DNA of 64,000 bases, taken from assembly GCF_001839655.2 (NCBI RefSeq), contig NZ_CP056087.1, forward strand, positions 3,720,001 to 3,784,000, written 5' to 3'. Below the pieces are notes generated by a model, which saw nothing but the letters and a program-made list of their open reading frames with translations, was not told where the DNA came from and made no database searches. Position numbers and translations under genes: made by a program. This DNA is from Pseudomonas argentinensis (GTDB lineage Bacteria > Pseudomonadota > Gammaproteobacteria > Pseudomonadales > Pseudomonadaceae). This document shows, in pieces, positions 46,374-55,533 of this stretch (the first letter of the stretch is position 1; each line of letters begins with the position of its first letter).

Positions 46374-47938
46374 TGGCAAAGCTCCTGTAACGGGGGTGCG
46401 ACATCGCCGATCAGGGCTTCGCGGCTGCGGTAGCCGGCAAAAGCGGCAGCCAGCAGACGATCCTGGCTCCAGTCGTCGCGGTCGAATGTTTCGATAAGGC
46501 GGCCAGCAGACAGCACGCCGATACGGTCGCAGATCAGCATCAGCTCACGCAGGTCACTGGACACCACCACGAGCGCCTTGCCCTGGCGGGCCAGCTCACC
46601 GAGCAGGCCGTAGATTTCGAACTTGGCGCCAACATCGATGCCGCGGGTCGGCTCGTCGAACAGCAGCACTTGGCAGTCGCGCTCCAGCCAGCGGCCGATG
46701 ACCACCTTCTGCTGGTTGCCGCCGGACAATTCGGCAACCGCCTGGTGAGCGCCGTTGCAGCGAATGCGCATGGCGTCGATCTGCCGCTGCGCCAGTGCCT
46801 GCTCCGCTGCCGGGCGCATCACGCCATGCCTGGAAACGGCCGGCATATTGCCCAGCGCCAGGTTGGCGGCAATCGGCTGGCCGAGCAGCAGGCCTTCGCC
46901 CTTGCGGTCTTCGGTGATCAGGGCGATACCGTGGCCCACCGCTTCAGCCGGTGAACGCACGCGCACCGGCGCAGGCGGATTGCCGATGGCCACCTGGCCG
47001 CTGTCAGCCGGGTCGGCGCCATAGATCAGCCGCAACAATTCGGTACGGCCTGCGCCGATCAACCCGGAAATGCCATAGATCTCCCCTGCCCGCACGCTGA
47101 ACGAAACATCGTCGACCTTGCCGCGGCGGCACAGATTGCTGACCTGCAGCAGCGGCGCACCCATCTGCCGTTCGCCCAGGTCGATGGCTTCACCGACCTC
47201 GCGGCCGACCATCAGGGTGACCAGCTCGTCGCTGCTGTAACGGTCGATGGGCTCCACGGCGACCAGTTGGCCGTCACGCAGCACGGCGACGCGCTGCGCC
47301 ACCTTGGCCAGCTCTTCCAGGCGGTGGGAGATGTACACGATGGCCACACCGGCGTCGCGCAGGCGCTGGATCTGCTCGAACAGCAAACCGACTTCACGGG
47401 CAGTAAGCATCGCCGTGGGTTCGTCGAGCACCAGTACGCGGCAGTCACCAATCAGGTTTCGGGCAATCTCGACCATCTGCTGATGGCCAACGCCCAGCGC
47501 TGCCACCGGGGTATCCGGGTCGATGGCCTCCAGGCCGACCCGCGCCATGGCCTCGCGCGCCATCTCGCGCAGGCGGCCACGGGAAATCCAGCCGCCTCGG
47601 CTGGGCAGGTTGTCGAGAAACAGGTTCTCGGCCACGGTCAGCGTCGGCAGCAGGTTGAGCTCCTGCAACACCATGCGCACGCCGAGGCGCTCGGCCTCGC
47701 GGCGGCTGGCCGGGGCATAGGGCTGGCCGAGAAAGCTCAGGGAGCCGGTAGTCGGTTGTTCCAGCCCACAGAAAATCTTCGACAGGGTACTTTTACCGGC
47801 GCCGTTCTCGCCGGTCAGCGCCAGCACTTCACCGGCGCGCAGCTCCAGCTCGACCCCGCCCAGCACGGGCTGGACATAGGTCTTGCCGATATTGCGGGCG
47901 GCGAGAACGGTCTCGCCGGCCACTACCGCATGGGTCAC
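46370..47938 (-). CDS. rbsA: Ribose ABC transporter ATPase (double domain)
   Basis: The 522-residue protein has two ABC domains fused in tandem, as in sugar CUT2 transporters. The first has Walker A GENGAGKSTL (about 43-52) and VLVLDEPTAMLT. The second has the degenerate Walker A GLIGAGRTELL, the signature ELSGGNQQKVVIGRWL and VLLFDEPTRGIDVG. It starts with GTG at 47938 in a GTGA overlap with the rbsB stop and overlaps rbsC by 4 bases, so the three transporter genes are coupled. Confidence 0.95.
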   Translation of the reverse strand: MTHAVVAGETVLAARNIGKTYVQPVLGGVELELRAGEVLALTGENGAGKSTLSKIFCGLEQPTTGSLSFLGQPYAPASRREAERLGVRMVLQELNLLPTLTVAENLFLDNLPSRGGWISRGRLREMAREAMARVGLEAIDPDTPVAALGVGHQQMVEIARNLIGDCRVLVLDEPTAMLTAREVGLLFEQIQRLRDAGVAIVYISHRLEELAKVAQRVAVLRDGQLVAVEPIDRYSSDELVTLMVGREVGEAIDLGERQMGAPLLQVSNLCRRGKVDDVSFSVRAGEIYGISGLIGAGRTELLRLIYGADPADSGQVAIGNPPAPVRVRSPAEAVGHGIALITEDRKGEGLLLGQPIAANLALGNMPAVSRHGVMRPAAEQALAQRQIDAMRIRCNGAHQAVAELSGGNQQKVVIGRWLERDCQVLLFDEPTRGIDVGAKFEIYGLLGELARQGKALVVVSSDLRELMLICDRIGVLSAGRLIETFDRDDWSQDRLLAAAFAGYRSREALIGDVAPPLQELCQ

Positions 47939-48891
47939 GGCTTGGTCACGAGTTCGACCGGGGTTTCGATCACGCCGTCTTTGGCGCCGGTGGGCTCGCC
48001 CTTGACCAGCTTGAGCGCCGCTTCGATGCCGAACACCGCCTGGCGAGCGGCGAACTGGTCGGCGGTGGCGAGCACGCGACCGTCCTTGAGCATCGGCTTG
48101 ATGGCGTTGATGTTGTCGTAACCGACAACCTGCACCTGGTCCTTCTTGCCGGCCGCGCGCACGGCAGAGACCGCGCCGAGGGCCATGCTGTCGTTGCCAG
48201 CCAGCAGCGCTTTCAGATCCGGGTACTCGTTGAGCATGGCCGAGGCCACCGCGTTGCCACGGTCGATTTCCCAGTTGCCCGACTGCACGCCGACGATCTT
48301 CATGCCGGCCGCCTCCATGGCGTCCTTGAAGCCCGCGGTGCGCTGCTGCGCGTTGGTGGTGGTGGAAACGCCCTCGATGATGCCGACTTCGTCACCAGCC
48401 TTGAGCTTGTTCTGGGCCAGGTATTCACCGACCAGGCGCGCGCCCTTGCGGTTGTCCGGGCCTACGAACGGCACGTCCAGGCCTTTGCTCTTCACCACGT
48501 CGGGGTCGAGACGGTTGTCGATATTGACGACCTTGATGCCGGCATCGCTGGCTTTCTTGATCACCGGCACCAGGGCCTTGGAGTCAGCCGGGGCGATCAC
48601 CAGGGCATCGACCTTGGCAACGATCATCTGCTCGACGATACGGATCTGCGCCGAGGTGTCGGTCTCGTCCTTGATGCCGTTGGCGATCAATTCGAACTGG
48701 GCAGGGTTTTCTTTCTGGTAGGCCTTGGCGCCATCTTCCATGGTGCGGAAGAACTCGTTGGCGAGGGACTTCATCACCAGCGCAACGCGAGGCGTATCGC
48801 CTTCGGCGGCATGGGCACTGGAGAAACTGACAAGGGCAGCGGCGCCAAGGGCAATGGCGGCGCAGAGACGGGCAGGACGGAAACCGGACAT
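47935..48891 (-). CDS. rbsB: Periplasmic ribose-binding protein
   Basis: The 318-residue receptor has a signal peptide (about residues 1-28, cleaved after SSAHA) and a type-1 periplasmic-binding fold. Family features are RVALVMKSLANEFFRTMEDGA, VDALVIAPADSKALVPVI, KVVNIDNRLDPD and LAGNDSMALGAV. It is the first gene of the operon and the closest to the operator. It may also present ribose to chemoreceptors, as in E. coli. Confidence 0.94.
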   Translation of the reverse strand: MSGFRPARLCAAIALGAAALVSFSSAHAAEGDTPRVALVMKSLANEFFRTMEDGAKAYQKENPAQFELIANGIKDETDTSAQIRIVEQMIVAKVDALVIAPADSKALVPVIKKASDAGIKVVNIDNRLDPDVVKSKGLDVPFVGPDNRKGARLVGEYLAQNKLKAGDEVGIIEGVSTTTNAQQRTAGFKDAMEAAGMKIVGVQSGNWEIDRGNAVASAMLNEYPDLKALLAGNDSMALGAVSAVRAAGKKDQVQVVGYDNINAIKPMLKDGRVLATADQFAARQAVFGIEAALKLVKGEPTGAKDGVIETPVELVTKP

Positions 48892-48927
48892 GGGCGAACT
48901 CCGTAGTTATTGTCGTTGTTATAAATG

Positions 48928-48941
48928 CGCAAACGTTTGCG
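48928..48941. promoter_or_regulatory. LacI-type operator before rbsB
   Basis: CGCAAACGTTTGCG is a perfect 14-base palindrome with the central CG typical of LacI/GalR-family operators. It lies 37 bases upstream of the rbsB start. The 258-base gap between rbsB and the divergent lipoprotein gene holds no gene. Confidence 0.8.
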
Positions 48942-49149
48942 TGGGAATAAAATTATGAAATGGTTGGCGAATTGTCAAATGTTCGAGCATCGCAGCCCTG
49001 CTCCGCTGTAAGGCCCGAAATGCTCTACCGCGCTGGTTTGCTCAGCAAACTTTTCGCTACCATGGTCGGCGACTCATGCCGCCATGGTGGCGTGGAGTTG
49101 GGGCGCCGCGTCGCCCTCCATGGACATGTCTCGATCAAGGAATATCATC

Positions 49150-49560
49150 ATGCTCAAACCCCTTCTGCTGGGCGTCGGCCTCGCCGCCCTGCTCGCTGGC
49201 TGCTCCAGCCACCCCACCCAACCACTGGACCAGCGCCTGCTTGGCGATTGGCAAGGCATGCGCGACAAGAATGGTCGGTGCCAATTCTTTGCCTGGAATT
49301 CGAGCTTCGGTGCCGACGGCCGCTTCAAGATCAGCTTCTTTGCCGATGAGCAGAGAACGCGCCCGATCCAGACCGAACAGGGCACCTGGACGGCCCACGG
49401 CGGCAAGAACCACCTGACCACCGATGGTGTTAAAACCACCGAGGTGTACGACTATCGCTTCGTCGATGCGAACACCGTCGAGTACGTCAACCTCAACGCC
49501 GACCCGACCGCCGATTGTCAGGCCGACTACCGCTTTACCGAGCACCGCGTCGGTCGCTGA
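49150..49560 (+). CDS. Small lipoprotein
   Basis: The 136-residue protein has a lipoprotein signal with lipobox LLAGC (Cys at about residue 18). The mature part looks like a single beta-rich domain with RLLGDWQGMRDKNGRCQFF and the repeated strand-turn pattern FKISFFADEQRTRPIQTEQG, similar to lipocalin-like or stress-response lipoproteins. Two further cysteines (GRCQ and ADCQAD) may pair. AAGGA precedes the ATG at 49150. The function is unknown. It is followed by another small lipoprotein gene 59 bases on. Confidence 0.7.
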   Translation: MLKPLLLGVGLAALLAGCSSHPTQPLDQRLLGDWQGMRDKNGRCQFFAWNSSFGADGRFKISFFADEQRTRPIQTEQGTWTAHGGKNHLTTDGVKTTEVYDYRFVDANTVEYVNLNADPTADCQADYRFTEHRVGR

Positions 49561-49619
49561 AAGGCCGGGCGCTACCAGCCCATGTCGGCAGCGCCCACCG
49601 CGCCGCAAGGATGAAAGCC

Positions 49620-49874
49620 ATGAAACACCTGATCGCATTGCTCGGTGCCGTCGCTCTGCTCGGCGGCTGCATGACACTCTCCGGCACCTACCAGCTTTCG
49701 CTGCAGGATGCTGACGGCCAGCCACTGGCCCGCAACATGACCATGGTCGCCGAAGGCAGTGGTATCTACACCGTGCGCAATGCGATGTGCTCGGCCCACC
49801 CTGGGGCCACGGTGATCATCCGTGATCTCAAAAGCGGCGAAGAGCTGAAGAGCGAAAGCCCGGACAAGTGCTGA
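49620..49874 (+). CDS. Short lipoprotein
   Basis: The 84-residue protein has a lipobox in ALLGGC (Cys at about residue 17) and a short mature part with MTMVAEGSGIYTVRN and a C-terminal SPDKC. The two remaining cysteines (AMCSAHP and the penultimate-region Cys) may form a disulfide. AAGG nine bases before the ATG at 49620 decides the start over the ATG at 49611. The function is unknown. It is likely co-transcribed with the preceding lipoprotein gene. Confidence 0.65.
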   Translation: MKHLIALLGAVALLGGCMTLSGTYQLSLQDADGQPLARNMTMVAEGSGIYTVRNAMCSAHPGATVIIRDLKSGEELKSESPDKC

Positions 49875-49890
49875 CGGGCAACGCGGTGGG

Positions 49891-50292
49891 TCATTCGATA
49901 CCGATGCGGTATTCGACGGCCCGCCGCTCTTTCCCACCATGGGAAGAGGAAAACACTACCGAGTCCTCCCCCGCCTTGTCGCCCGCCAGATAGACGAAGC
50001 GGTCCAGCTTGGCAATATCCCCGTCGACCTTGTACTCACGCTTCCAGCGGCCCAGCCTGGGCGTGCTGCTACCCATTTTCTCCACTGGCACCCATAGGTT
50101 GATGCGCGTCTTGCGACCCTCTTCGCTGAGGTGATCGAGGATCACGCAGCGCTCGCCGGGTTTGACCCGCACCGGGATGACGAAATTGCCATGGGTCTGG
50201 TCGCGAACCGCCGCCGCCGTATCCACCTCGCAAGCCATGCTCTGCAGGCTGATCGACAGCAGCGCCGCTGCGCAGCATGCAGAGCGCTTCAT
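49891..50292 (-). CDS. Periplasmic small protein downstream of pdxY
   Basis: The 133-residue protein has a signal peptide (about 1-21, cleaved near QSMAC) and a mature part predicted to be beta-rich, with HGNFVIPVRVKPGERCVILDH, INLWVPVEKMG and the late VVFSSSHGGKERRAVEYRI. Two cysteines (ACEVD and ERCVILD) could form a disulfide. I do not recognise a family. Its start codon overlaps the pdxY stop (4 bases), so the two are translationally coupled, though no functional link is evident. Confidence 0.65.
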   Translation of the reverse strand: MKRSACCAAALLSISLQSMACEVDTAAAVRDQTHGNFVIPVRVKPGERCVILDHLSEEGRKTRINLWVPVEKMGSSTPRLGRWKREYKVDGDIAKLDRFVYLAGDKAGEDSVVFSSSHGGKERRAVEYRIGIE

Positions 50293-51167
50293 GGGCTCAC
50301 CACTTCGCTGGCTGCATAGCGCTGCGCCGGCTCGACGATCTGCTCCTGGGCGCTCACCAGCGGCAGATCCCGGGAGCCTTCGGCGGTGGCTCCTACCAGG
50401 GCGTACAGCGTAGCGGTGGCCAGCTCCAGGGCCTGGGGCAAGGCATGGCCGGACAGCAGCCGCGCCAGCAGGGTGGCCGAGAACACGTCGCCCATGCCGT
50501 TGGGCAGCGGATGCAGCGCAAGCCGCGGTGTGTTGACCAGCCAGGCGCCCTCGCCATTGACCGCCAGGGTGCACAGCTGATCGCCTGGAATGTCCGGGGT
50601 GGCCAGGCTGGTGATCACCACCACGTCCGGGCCGCGACCGCGCAGCTGACGCGCCACCCGCACCGCCTCGTCGACGCTGCCCAGCTTGCTGCCGGTCAGC
50701 AGCTCGAACTCGAACTGGTTGGGGGTGATGATATTGGCGCAGGGAATCGCCAGGTTGCGCAGGAAATCCGGGATCGCCGCATTGACGAACACGCCACGGC
50801 CGACATCGCCCATCACCGGGTCGCACAGGTAGCGCACGCCCGGGTTGTCACGGCGGATCTCGTCCACCGCCTCGAGAATCACCGCGCCGATGGCCGCATC
50901 GCCCAGGTAGCCGGACAGCACTGCCGAGACCCGGGACAGCGCACCGCGATCACGCAAGCCGGCGAGCACTTCACGGATATGCTCGGCATCGAATACCTGG
51001 CCGCGGAACTGGCCATAGCCGGTGTGGTTGGAAAACTGCACCGTATGCACCGGCAACACTTCGAAGCCCAGGCGCTGCAGCGGGAACACAGCAGCGTCGT
51101 TGCCGACATGGCCGAGGGCGACGTGGGACTGGATGGACAGCACCAGAGGTGGGGTGGTAGCGCTCAT
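50289..51167 (-). CDS. pdxY: Pyridoxal kinase PdxY
   Basis: PdxY phosphorylates pyridoxal to PLP in the salvage route. The 292-residue ribokinase-fold enzyme starts [21 protein letters not shown], the PdxY N-terminal signature with its substrate residues, and has [31 protein letters not shown] and the catalytic [15 protein letters not shown] (where the usual first residues are GTGD). The length matches E. coli PdxY (287). The ATG at 51167 is at the family N-terminus. It heads a two-gene unit with a small periplasmic protein. Confidence 0.92.
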   Translation of the reverse strand: MSATTPPLVLSIQSHVALGHVGNDAAVFPLQRLGFEVLPVHTVQFSNHTGYGQFRGQVFDAEHIREVLAGLRDRGALSRVSAVLSGYLGDAAIGAVILEAVDEIRRDNPGVRYLCDPVMGDVGRGVFVNAAIPDFLRNLAIPCANIITPNQFEFELLTGSKLGSVDEAVRVARQLRGRGPDVVVITSLATPDIPGDQLCTLAVNGEGAWLVNTPRLALHPLPNGMGDVFSATLLARLLSGHALPQALELATATLYALVGATAEGSRDLPLVSAQEQIVEPAQRYAASEVVSP

Positions 51168-51283
51168 GGGAAGGCGGGATCCTGTCATGGACGGCGCGAG
51201 GCCAGTACCGGCATTATTCGCCAATCCCCCGGAGATTCCACGGCAAACGGGGTGCCCATGCGACACGTCGAGGAGTGCTCCCA

Positions 51284-51802
51284 ATGACCGCCGATATACA
51301 CGCCATCCAGGCCGATATCACCAGGCTGCAGGTCGATGCCATCGTCAATGCCGCCAACTCCTCGCTGCTTGGCGGCGGCGGCGTGGACGGCGCCATTCAC
51401 CGCGCCGCGGGCGGTGAACTGCTGCACGAATGCCGGCTGCTCGGTGGCTGCCAGACTGGCGAGGCCAAGCGTACGGGGGGCTACCGATTGCCGGCCGCGT
51501 CCATCATTCATACCGTGGGGCCGGTCTGGCGTGGCGGCGATCAGGGTGAAGCCGCCCTGCTCGACGCCTGCTACCGCAACTCGCTGCGCGTAGCCGAGCA
51601 AAGCGGCGCCCGCTCCATCGCCTTTCCCAGCATCAGCACCGGCATCTATGGCTACCCCATCGAAGCGGCTGCGCGCCTGGCGGTGGCCACCGTTCGTGAA
51701 GCACTGGCTGAGCATCCGGGGATCGACAGCGTGCTGTTCTGCTGCTTCTCGGCCAGCGACCTGGCGGTTTACCAACAAGCCCTGGCCGAACAGCCGCGCT
51801 GA
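51284..51802 (+). CDS. Macrodomain O-acetyl-ADP-ribose deacetylase (MacroD/YmdB type)
   Basis: The 172-residue single macrodomain hydrolyses O-acetyl-ADP-ribose and may remove ADP-ribose from modified targets. It shows [24 protein letters not shown] (in parts), the catalytic loop [20 protein letters not shown] and the second loop [12 protein letters not shown]. The length agrees with E. coli YmdB (177). GAGGAG precedes the ATG at 51284. It diverges from pdxY and converges with the aldo/keto reductase gene one base away. Confidence 0.9.
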   Translation: MTADIHAIQADITRLQVDAIVNAANSSLLGGGGVDGAIHRAAGGELLHECRLLGGCQTGEAKRTGGYRLPAASIIHTVGPVWRGGDQGEAALLDACYRNSLRVAEQSGARSIAFPSISTGIYGYPIEAAARLAVATVREALAEHPGIDSVLFCCFSASDLAVYQQALAEQPR

Positions 51803-51803
51803 G

Positions 51804-52775
51804 TCAGCGCGGCAGCGGCGCCTCCTCCGGCACGATGCCCTGCTCACGCAGCGCCTGCCAGAAGTCTGCCGCAATGCTGGCCTGGAGCTGAGCCACGTAC
51901 TGCGCGGGGCGAGCCGGTGTGGCGCTGCCGGGAATGACCGACTGCACCACCGGATGGGCCAGGCAGAATTGCAGCGCCGCCGCGCGGATATCGACCCCGA
52001 ATCGTTCGCCCAGCAGGCGCAGTCGCTCGGTCTTGCGGCGCACCTCGTCAGGAATGCGGTCATATTCGAAGTGGTCACCGCCGGCCAGCACCCCCGAGTT
52101 GAACGGCCCGCCGACCACGATGCCGACGTCACGCGCGGCGCATTCGGGGAACAGCGTTTCCAGCGCCTCGCGATGGTCGAGCAGCGTATAGCGGCCTGCC
52201 AGCAGGAACAGGTCCGGGTCGGACTGTTCCAGGGCCAGGCGGCAGGGCTCGACCAGGTTCACGCCCAGCCCCCAGCCACCGATCATGCCCTCCTCGCGCA
52301 TGCGCGTGAGCGCCACCGCGGCGCCCTGCATGGCCTCGGCGAAGTAGTCGCGCCACTTGGGGCCATGCTGGTCTTCGGAAACGTCGTGGATGAATACCAC
52401 ATCGAGCCGGTCCACGCCGAGGCGTTCCAGGCTGCTCTCGATCGAGCGTCGGGCACCGTCTGCCGAGTAATCGATCACCCGGCGGTTGGGCAACTCATGG
52501 GTGAAGGGCTTGGCGTTCTCGGGCTGCTCGGCTGGCTGCAACAGCCGGCCGACCTTGCTGCTCAGTACGAATTCGTCGCGCGACTTGCCGCTGAGGAATG
52601 CTCCGAAGCGTTGTTCCGATAACCCCGCGCCGTAATGGGGAGAGGTATCGTAATAGCGAATACCGGCCTGCCAGGCGGCGTCCAGGGTGGCCTGGGCCTG
52701 CTCGTCGGGCACCGCCTTGAACATGTTGCCGAGCGGCGCGCCACCGAAGCCGAGGGTTGGGAGCTGGATACGCAT
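51804..52775 (-). CDS. Aldo/keto reductase (D-threo-aldose dehydrogenase-like)
   Basis: The 323-residue (beta/alpha)8 enzyme uses NAD(P)H. It has GFGGAPLGNMF near the N-terminus, the catalytic Asp/Tyr in YYDTSPHYGAGLSE, the Lys in VLSSKVGRLL and His in VVFIHDVSED. The C-terminal cofactor site includes SVIPGSATPARPAQY. It is closest in type to D-threo-aldose/L-fucose dehydrogenases and pyridoxal 4-dehydrogenase; the substrate is not determined. CAGGAGG precedes the ATG at 52775. The nearby pdxY is only a weak hint of vitamin B6 chemistry. Confidence 0.85.
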   Translation of the reverse strand: MRIQLPTLGFGGAPLGNMFKAVPDEQAQATLDAAWQAGIRYYDTSPHYGAGLSEQRFGAFLSGKSRDEFVLSSKVGRLLQPAEQPENAKPFTHELPNRRVIDYSADGARRSIESSLERLGVDRLDVVFIHDVSEDQHGPKWRDYFAEAMQGAAVALTRMREEGMIGGWGLGVNLVEPCRLALEQSDPDLFLLAGRYTLLDHREALETLFPECAARDVGIVVGGPFNSGVLAGGDHFEYDRIPDEVRRKTERLRLLGERFGVDIRAAALQFCLAHPVVQSVIPGSATPARPAQYVAQLQASIAADFWQALREQGIVPEEAPLPR

Positions 52776-52909
52776 GCTGCCTCCTGATCGTGGGTGTGTC
52801 TGTTGGGGACAGACACCCACGGCCATTCGTTCGGCCTTTCCGCCCGGCAGCGGGCTCGACATGCAAGCGGTGCACTTGCCGAAAGGCCGCTCACGCCCTG
52901 TTCAGCGGC

Positions 52910-53695
52910 TCAGAACGCCAGCTTGTAGCCGATCACCATCAGCATGATCGCCAGGAACGGGCGCAGCAGGTTGTCGGACACACGCCCGGACAGGTGGCTG
53001 CCGAAGAAGATGCCCGGCAACGAGCCCAGCAGCAGGTAACCCAGCACCCCCCAGTCCAGGTTGCCGAGCCCGGCATGGCCCAGGCCGGCCACCAGGGTCA
53101 GGGGCACGGCGTGGGCGATCTCGGTGCCCACCAGGCGGCGCGTGACCATCAGCGGATAGAGCAGGAACAGCGCCACGGTACCGAGGGCGCCGGCACCGAT
53201 GGAGGTCAGGGTGACCATGAAACCCAGCACCAGGCCGACCACCACGGTCAGCGCATTGAGGCGCCCGGGGCTGAAGTGGAAACCGTCCCCGGCATGGCGG
53301 CTGGCGAAGGCGAACAGCTGTTTCTTGAACAGGATCGCCGTGGCGGTGAGCAGCAGCACGATGCCCAGCGAATGTTTGATCAGCGCATTGGTGGCGTGCT
53401 GATCGCCTGGCAGCAGGGTCAGCGCCAGCAGGGTCAGCAAGGCGGCCGGCACGCTGCCGGCGGCCAGCCAGGCGGTCACCGACCAGTCGATATTGCGGTT
53501 GCGCTGGTGGACGAACACCCCGCCAGCCTTGGTGATCGCCGCGTACAGCAGGTCGGTGCCCACCGCCGCCGCAGGGCTGATGCCGAACCACAGCAGGATG
53601 GGCGTCATCAGCGAACCGCCGCCCACGCCCGTCATGCCCACGATAAAGCCAACCACCAGCCCCGCGACAACGAAGCCCAAACCGCCAAAATCCAT
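52910..53695 (-). CDS. TSUP (TauE/SafE) family permease
   Basis: The 261-residue inner-membrane protein has eight predicted helices in two repeats. The family signature occurs in FIVGMTGVGGGSLMTPILL (helix 1) and again in VTLTSIGAGALGTVALFLL (second repeat). TSUP proteins export or import sulfite, sulfoacetate or other small sulfonates. I start at 53695; the longer frame to 53851 adds about 50 mixed residues. The region before it contains TTATAAGC- and GTATAAG-like sequences that might be CysB-type sites, but this is weak. It is monocistronic. Confidence 0.87.
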   Translation of the reverse strand: MDFGGLGFVVAGLVVGFIVGMTGVGGGSLMTPILLWFGISPAAAVGTDLLYAAITKAGGVFVHQRNRNIDWSVTAWLAAGSVPAALLTLLALTLLPGDQHATNALIKHSLGIVLLLTATAILFKKQLFAFASRHAGDGFHFSPGRLNALTVVVGLVLGFMVTLTSIGAGALGTVALFLLYPLMVTRRLVGTEIAHAVPLTLVAGLGHAGLGNLDWGVLGYLLLGSLPGIFFGSHLSGRVSDNLLRPFLAIMLMVIGYKLAF

Positions 53696-53898
53696 ACCTG
53701 CCCCAATTGCCGTTGTCGGCTCATTTTCGCCAGCCGCGCAGGATAACCACTTGAAGGGAAAGGACTTATACCGAATGTGCATTTGCTTATAACGCACACC
53801 GCCCTGGCCGGCCCGCATCCAACCGCCGCGGGCGAGAATCAACCTTCCCACGACCGGCGATGGCCGAAAGCAGACACTTACGCCTGGCTGTTTTCGAC

Positions 53899-54294
53899 CT
53901 AGCTACATGACCTCGGATGCCGAGCGATCGCGTCAATCTCAATAAGGTAGCCGTGATGCAGTGCGGGGACCGGCACCACGGCACGAGCTGGGCGATGCTC
54001 ACCCAGGCAGCGGGCATACCGCTTGTCCAGTTCCGGCCAATGTTCGATGCCAACGATGTACACGGTCACCTTCAACAGGTCACCCGGTTGACAGTTAGCC
54101 TGTGCCAGGATCGCCAATAAGTTATCGAGAGCAATCGAGGCCTGAACATCAAAACTCTGGTCGGCGCTATGGCTGCCATCCGCACGTACCGGCAGTTGCC
54201 CGGATATAAAGAGCATGCCTTGATAGCCAACTGCCTGAGCGTAATGACCGCCAGGAGCGGCTGCGGCGCAGGTGTGTATACGCTCCATGAGCAT
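53899..54294 (-). CDS. RidA family enamine/imine deaminase
   Basis: RidA proteins hydrolyse reactive 2-aminoacrylate and related enamines released by PLP enzymes. The 131-residue protein has GHYAQAVGYQGMLFISGQLP, NLLAILAQANCQPGDLLKVTVY (in parts), the conserved Arg in HRPARAVVPVPAL and the final EIDAIA. GTGAGG from the end of the upstream gene provides the ribosome binding site for the ATG at 54294. It lies 7 bases after the DSD1-like lyase gene, so the two form an operon whose logic is lyase plus enamine scavenger. Confidence 0.88.
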   Translation of the reverse strand: MLMERIHTCAAAAPGGHYAQAVGYQGMLFISGQLPVRADGSHSADQSFDVQASIALDNLLAILAQANCQPGDLLKVTVYIVGIEHWPELDKRYARCLGEHRPARAVVPVPALHHGYLIEIDAIARHPRSCS

Positions 54295-54301
54295 CGCATC
54301 C

Positions 54302-55438
54302 TCACCAGCCATTGAGGCGGCTCCAGGTGCGTACCTGGCCGCTGGTATCGCAGGCATGGTAATGGGGGAACTGAGCGCCAGTTGCGCAGGCATGGTTGGG
54401 AAGGATGCGCAGGCGACTGCCAATCGGAAACAGGGCAGCCAGATCCAGCCCGAGCTCGGGTTCGAAGGTGATAATCCCGTGCTCCTGATTTACACCGCCG
54501 AGCAGTGCTCCCTGAATACAATCACCCTCGATGGTGCAAACCTGGCCGTAGGCAAAGTCCCGGTTTTGCTTCTGTGTGCCGCGGTCACGGCTCATGGCCA
54601 TCCAACCTGAATCCGTAATGACCCAGCCTTTCTCAACCTGATGGCCGATTATCGTGGTCAACACGCTCAGCGCCATTTCTTCGGGCTGACACACACCAAT
54701 GTTGTGCATCACCAGATCGAAGAAAACGTACACCCCGGCACGCACTTCGGTGACTCCTTCCAAGTTGAGTGCCGACAGCGCCGTCGGAGTCGAGCCAACG
54801 CTAACCTGAGGGCACGGCAGGCCGGCTGCTCGAATTGCCTGCGCAGCGGCAACACAGGTGAATCTTTCCTGTTCGGCCAAGGCCTGCAAGGCTTGCAAGC
54901 TATGCATTTCATAGCTGGATCCTGCGTGGGTCATTACCCCGACCAGTTGCATACCACCGCCATACAGCACCTGGGCGACTTGCAGTAAGGCCGGATCATT
55001 GACCTTTAGCCCGGAGCGATGGCCGTCGCTGTCAATTTCAATCCATACTTCGAAGTGCTCATCGTGCTTTTGGCCGAAGTCGACGATGGCCTGCGCTCCC
55101 GACACGCTATCGGTAATGATCCCCAGCCGGCATCCTTGCCGTTTGAGCGCTAGGGCTTGGGGCAATTTTCCCGGCGCCATGGCCACGGCATAAAGCACAT
55201 CGGCGATGCCATTCGCGAAGCAGTATTCGGCCTCCTTCAGTGTAGAAACCGTCACCCCCAAAGCACCGGCGGCCATCTGCGCTTCAATCACCTGCAGGCA
55301 CTTACTGGTTTTTATATGCGGGCGCAGGCGTACGCCCAAGGTATCCATTCGCCCCTGCATGCGAAGGATATTGCGCTGCATGCGAGCCTCATCGAGGATC
55401 GCTGCGGGTGTTTCCAGGGTTTCAAGAGTGGCGAACAT
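54302..55438 (-). CDS. DSD1-like PLP enzyme (D-serine dehydratase/D-threonine aldolase family)
   Basis: The 378-residue fold-type III PLP enzyme acts on a D-beta-hydroxy amino acid. The PLP lysine lies in RPHIKTSKC (Lys43). Other family parts are LGITVSTLKEAEY-like LGVTVSTLKEAEYC, EIDSDGHRSGL and the C-terminal metal site LPNHACATG, where His and Cys bind a divalent metal as in DSD1 and D-threonine aldolases. Dehydratase or aldolase activity cannot be separated by sequence, but the following ridA-type gene favours a deaminating enzyme. The ATG at 55438 begins at the family N-terminus. It diverges from a LysR regulator. Confidence 0.87.
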   Translation of the reverse strand: MFATLETLETPAAILDEARMQRNILRMQGRMDTLGVRLRPHIKTSKCLQVIEAQMAAGALGVTVSTLKEAEYCFANGIADVLYAVAMAPGKLPQALALKRQGCRLGIITDSVSGAQAIVDFGQKHDEHFEVWIEIDSDGHRSGLKVNDPALLQVAQVLYGGGMQLVGVMTHAGSSYEMHSLQALQALAEQERFTCVAAAQAIRAAGLPCPQVSVGSTPTALSALNLEGVTEVRAGVYVFFDLVMHNIGVCQPEEMALSVLTTIIGHQVEKGWVITDSGWMAMSRDRGTQKQNRDFAYGQVCTIEGDCIQGALLGGVNQEHGIITFEPELGLDLAALFPIGSRLRILPNHACATGAQFPHYHACDTSGQVRTWSRLNGW

Positions 55439-55495
55439 GGTCCGTAATCCAACGGTGGCTGTGGGGCCGACTCTACGCTGCACTCGTAAACCTGT

Positions 55496-55530
55496 GATTC
55501 AATAAAATGTCATTTATCTTTAAGTGAATC
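55496..55530. promoter_or_regulatory. LysR-type binding site candidate
   Basis: GATTCA (55496-55501) and TGAATC (55525-55530) are inverted arms spaced 23 bases apart across an AT-rich centre, immediately before the LysR start codon and upstream of the divergent lyase gene. This is the usual place for a LysR recognition site, though the arm spacing is longer than the classical T-N11-A. Confidence 0.4.
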
Positions 55531-55533
55531 TGA

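Noticed and set aside
51804..52775. Naming the aldo/keto reductase pyridoxal 4-dehydrogenase because pdxY is nearby
   Set aside because: It is not in an operon with pdxY, and the family contains several aldose dehydrogenases that the sequence cannot separate.
53700..53800. CysB-type binding sites before the TSUP permease
   Set aside because: The TTATAAGC- and GTATAAG-like words are short and AT-rich; no spacing pattern supports a specific site.
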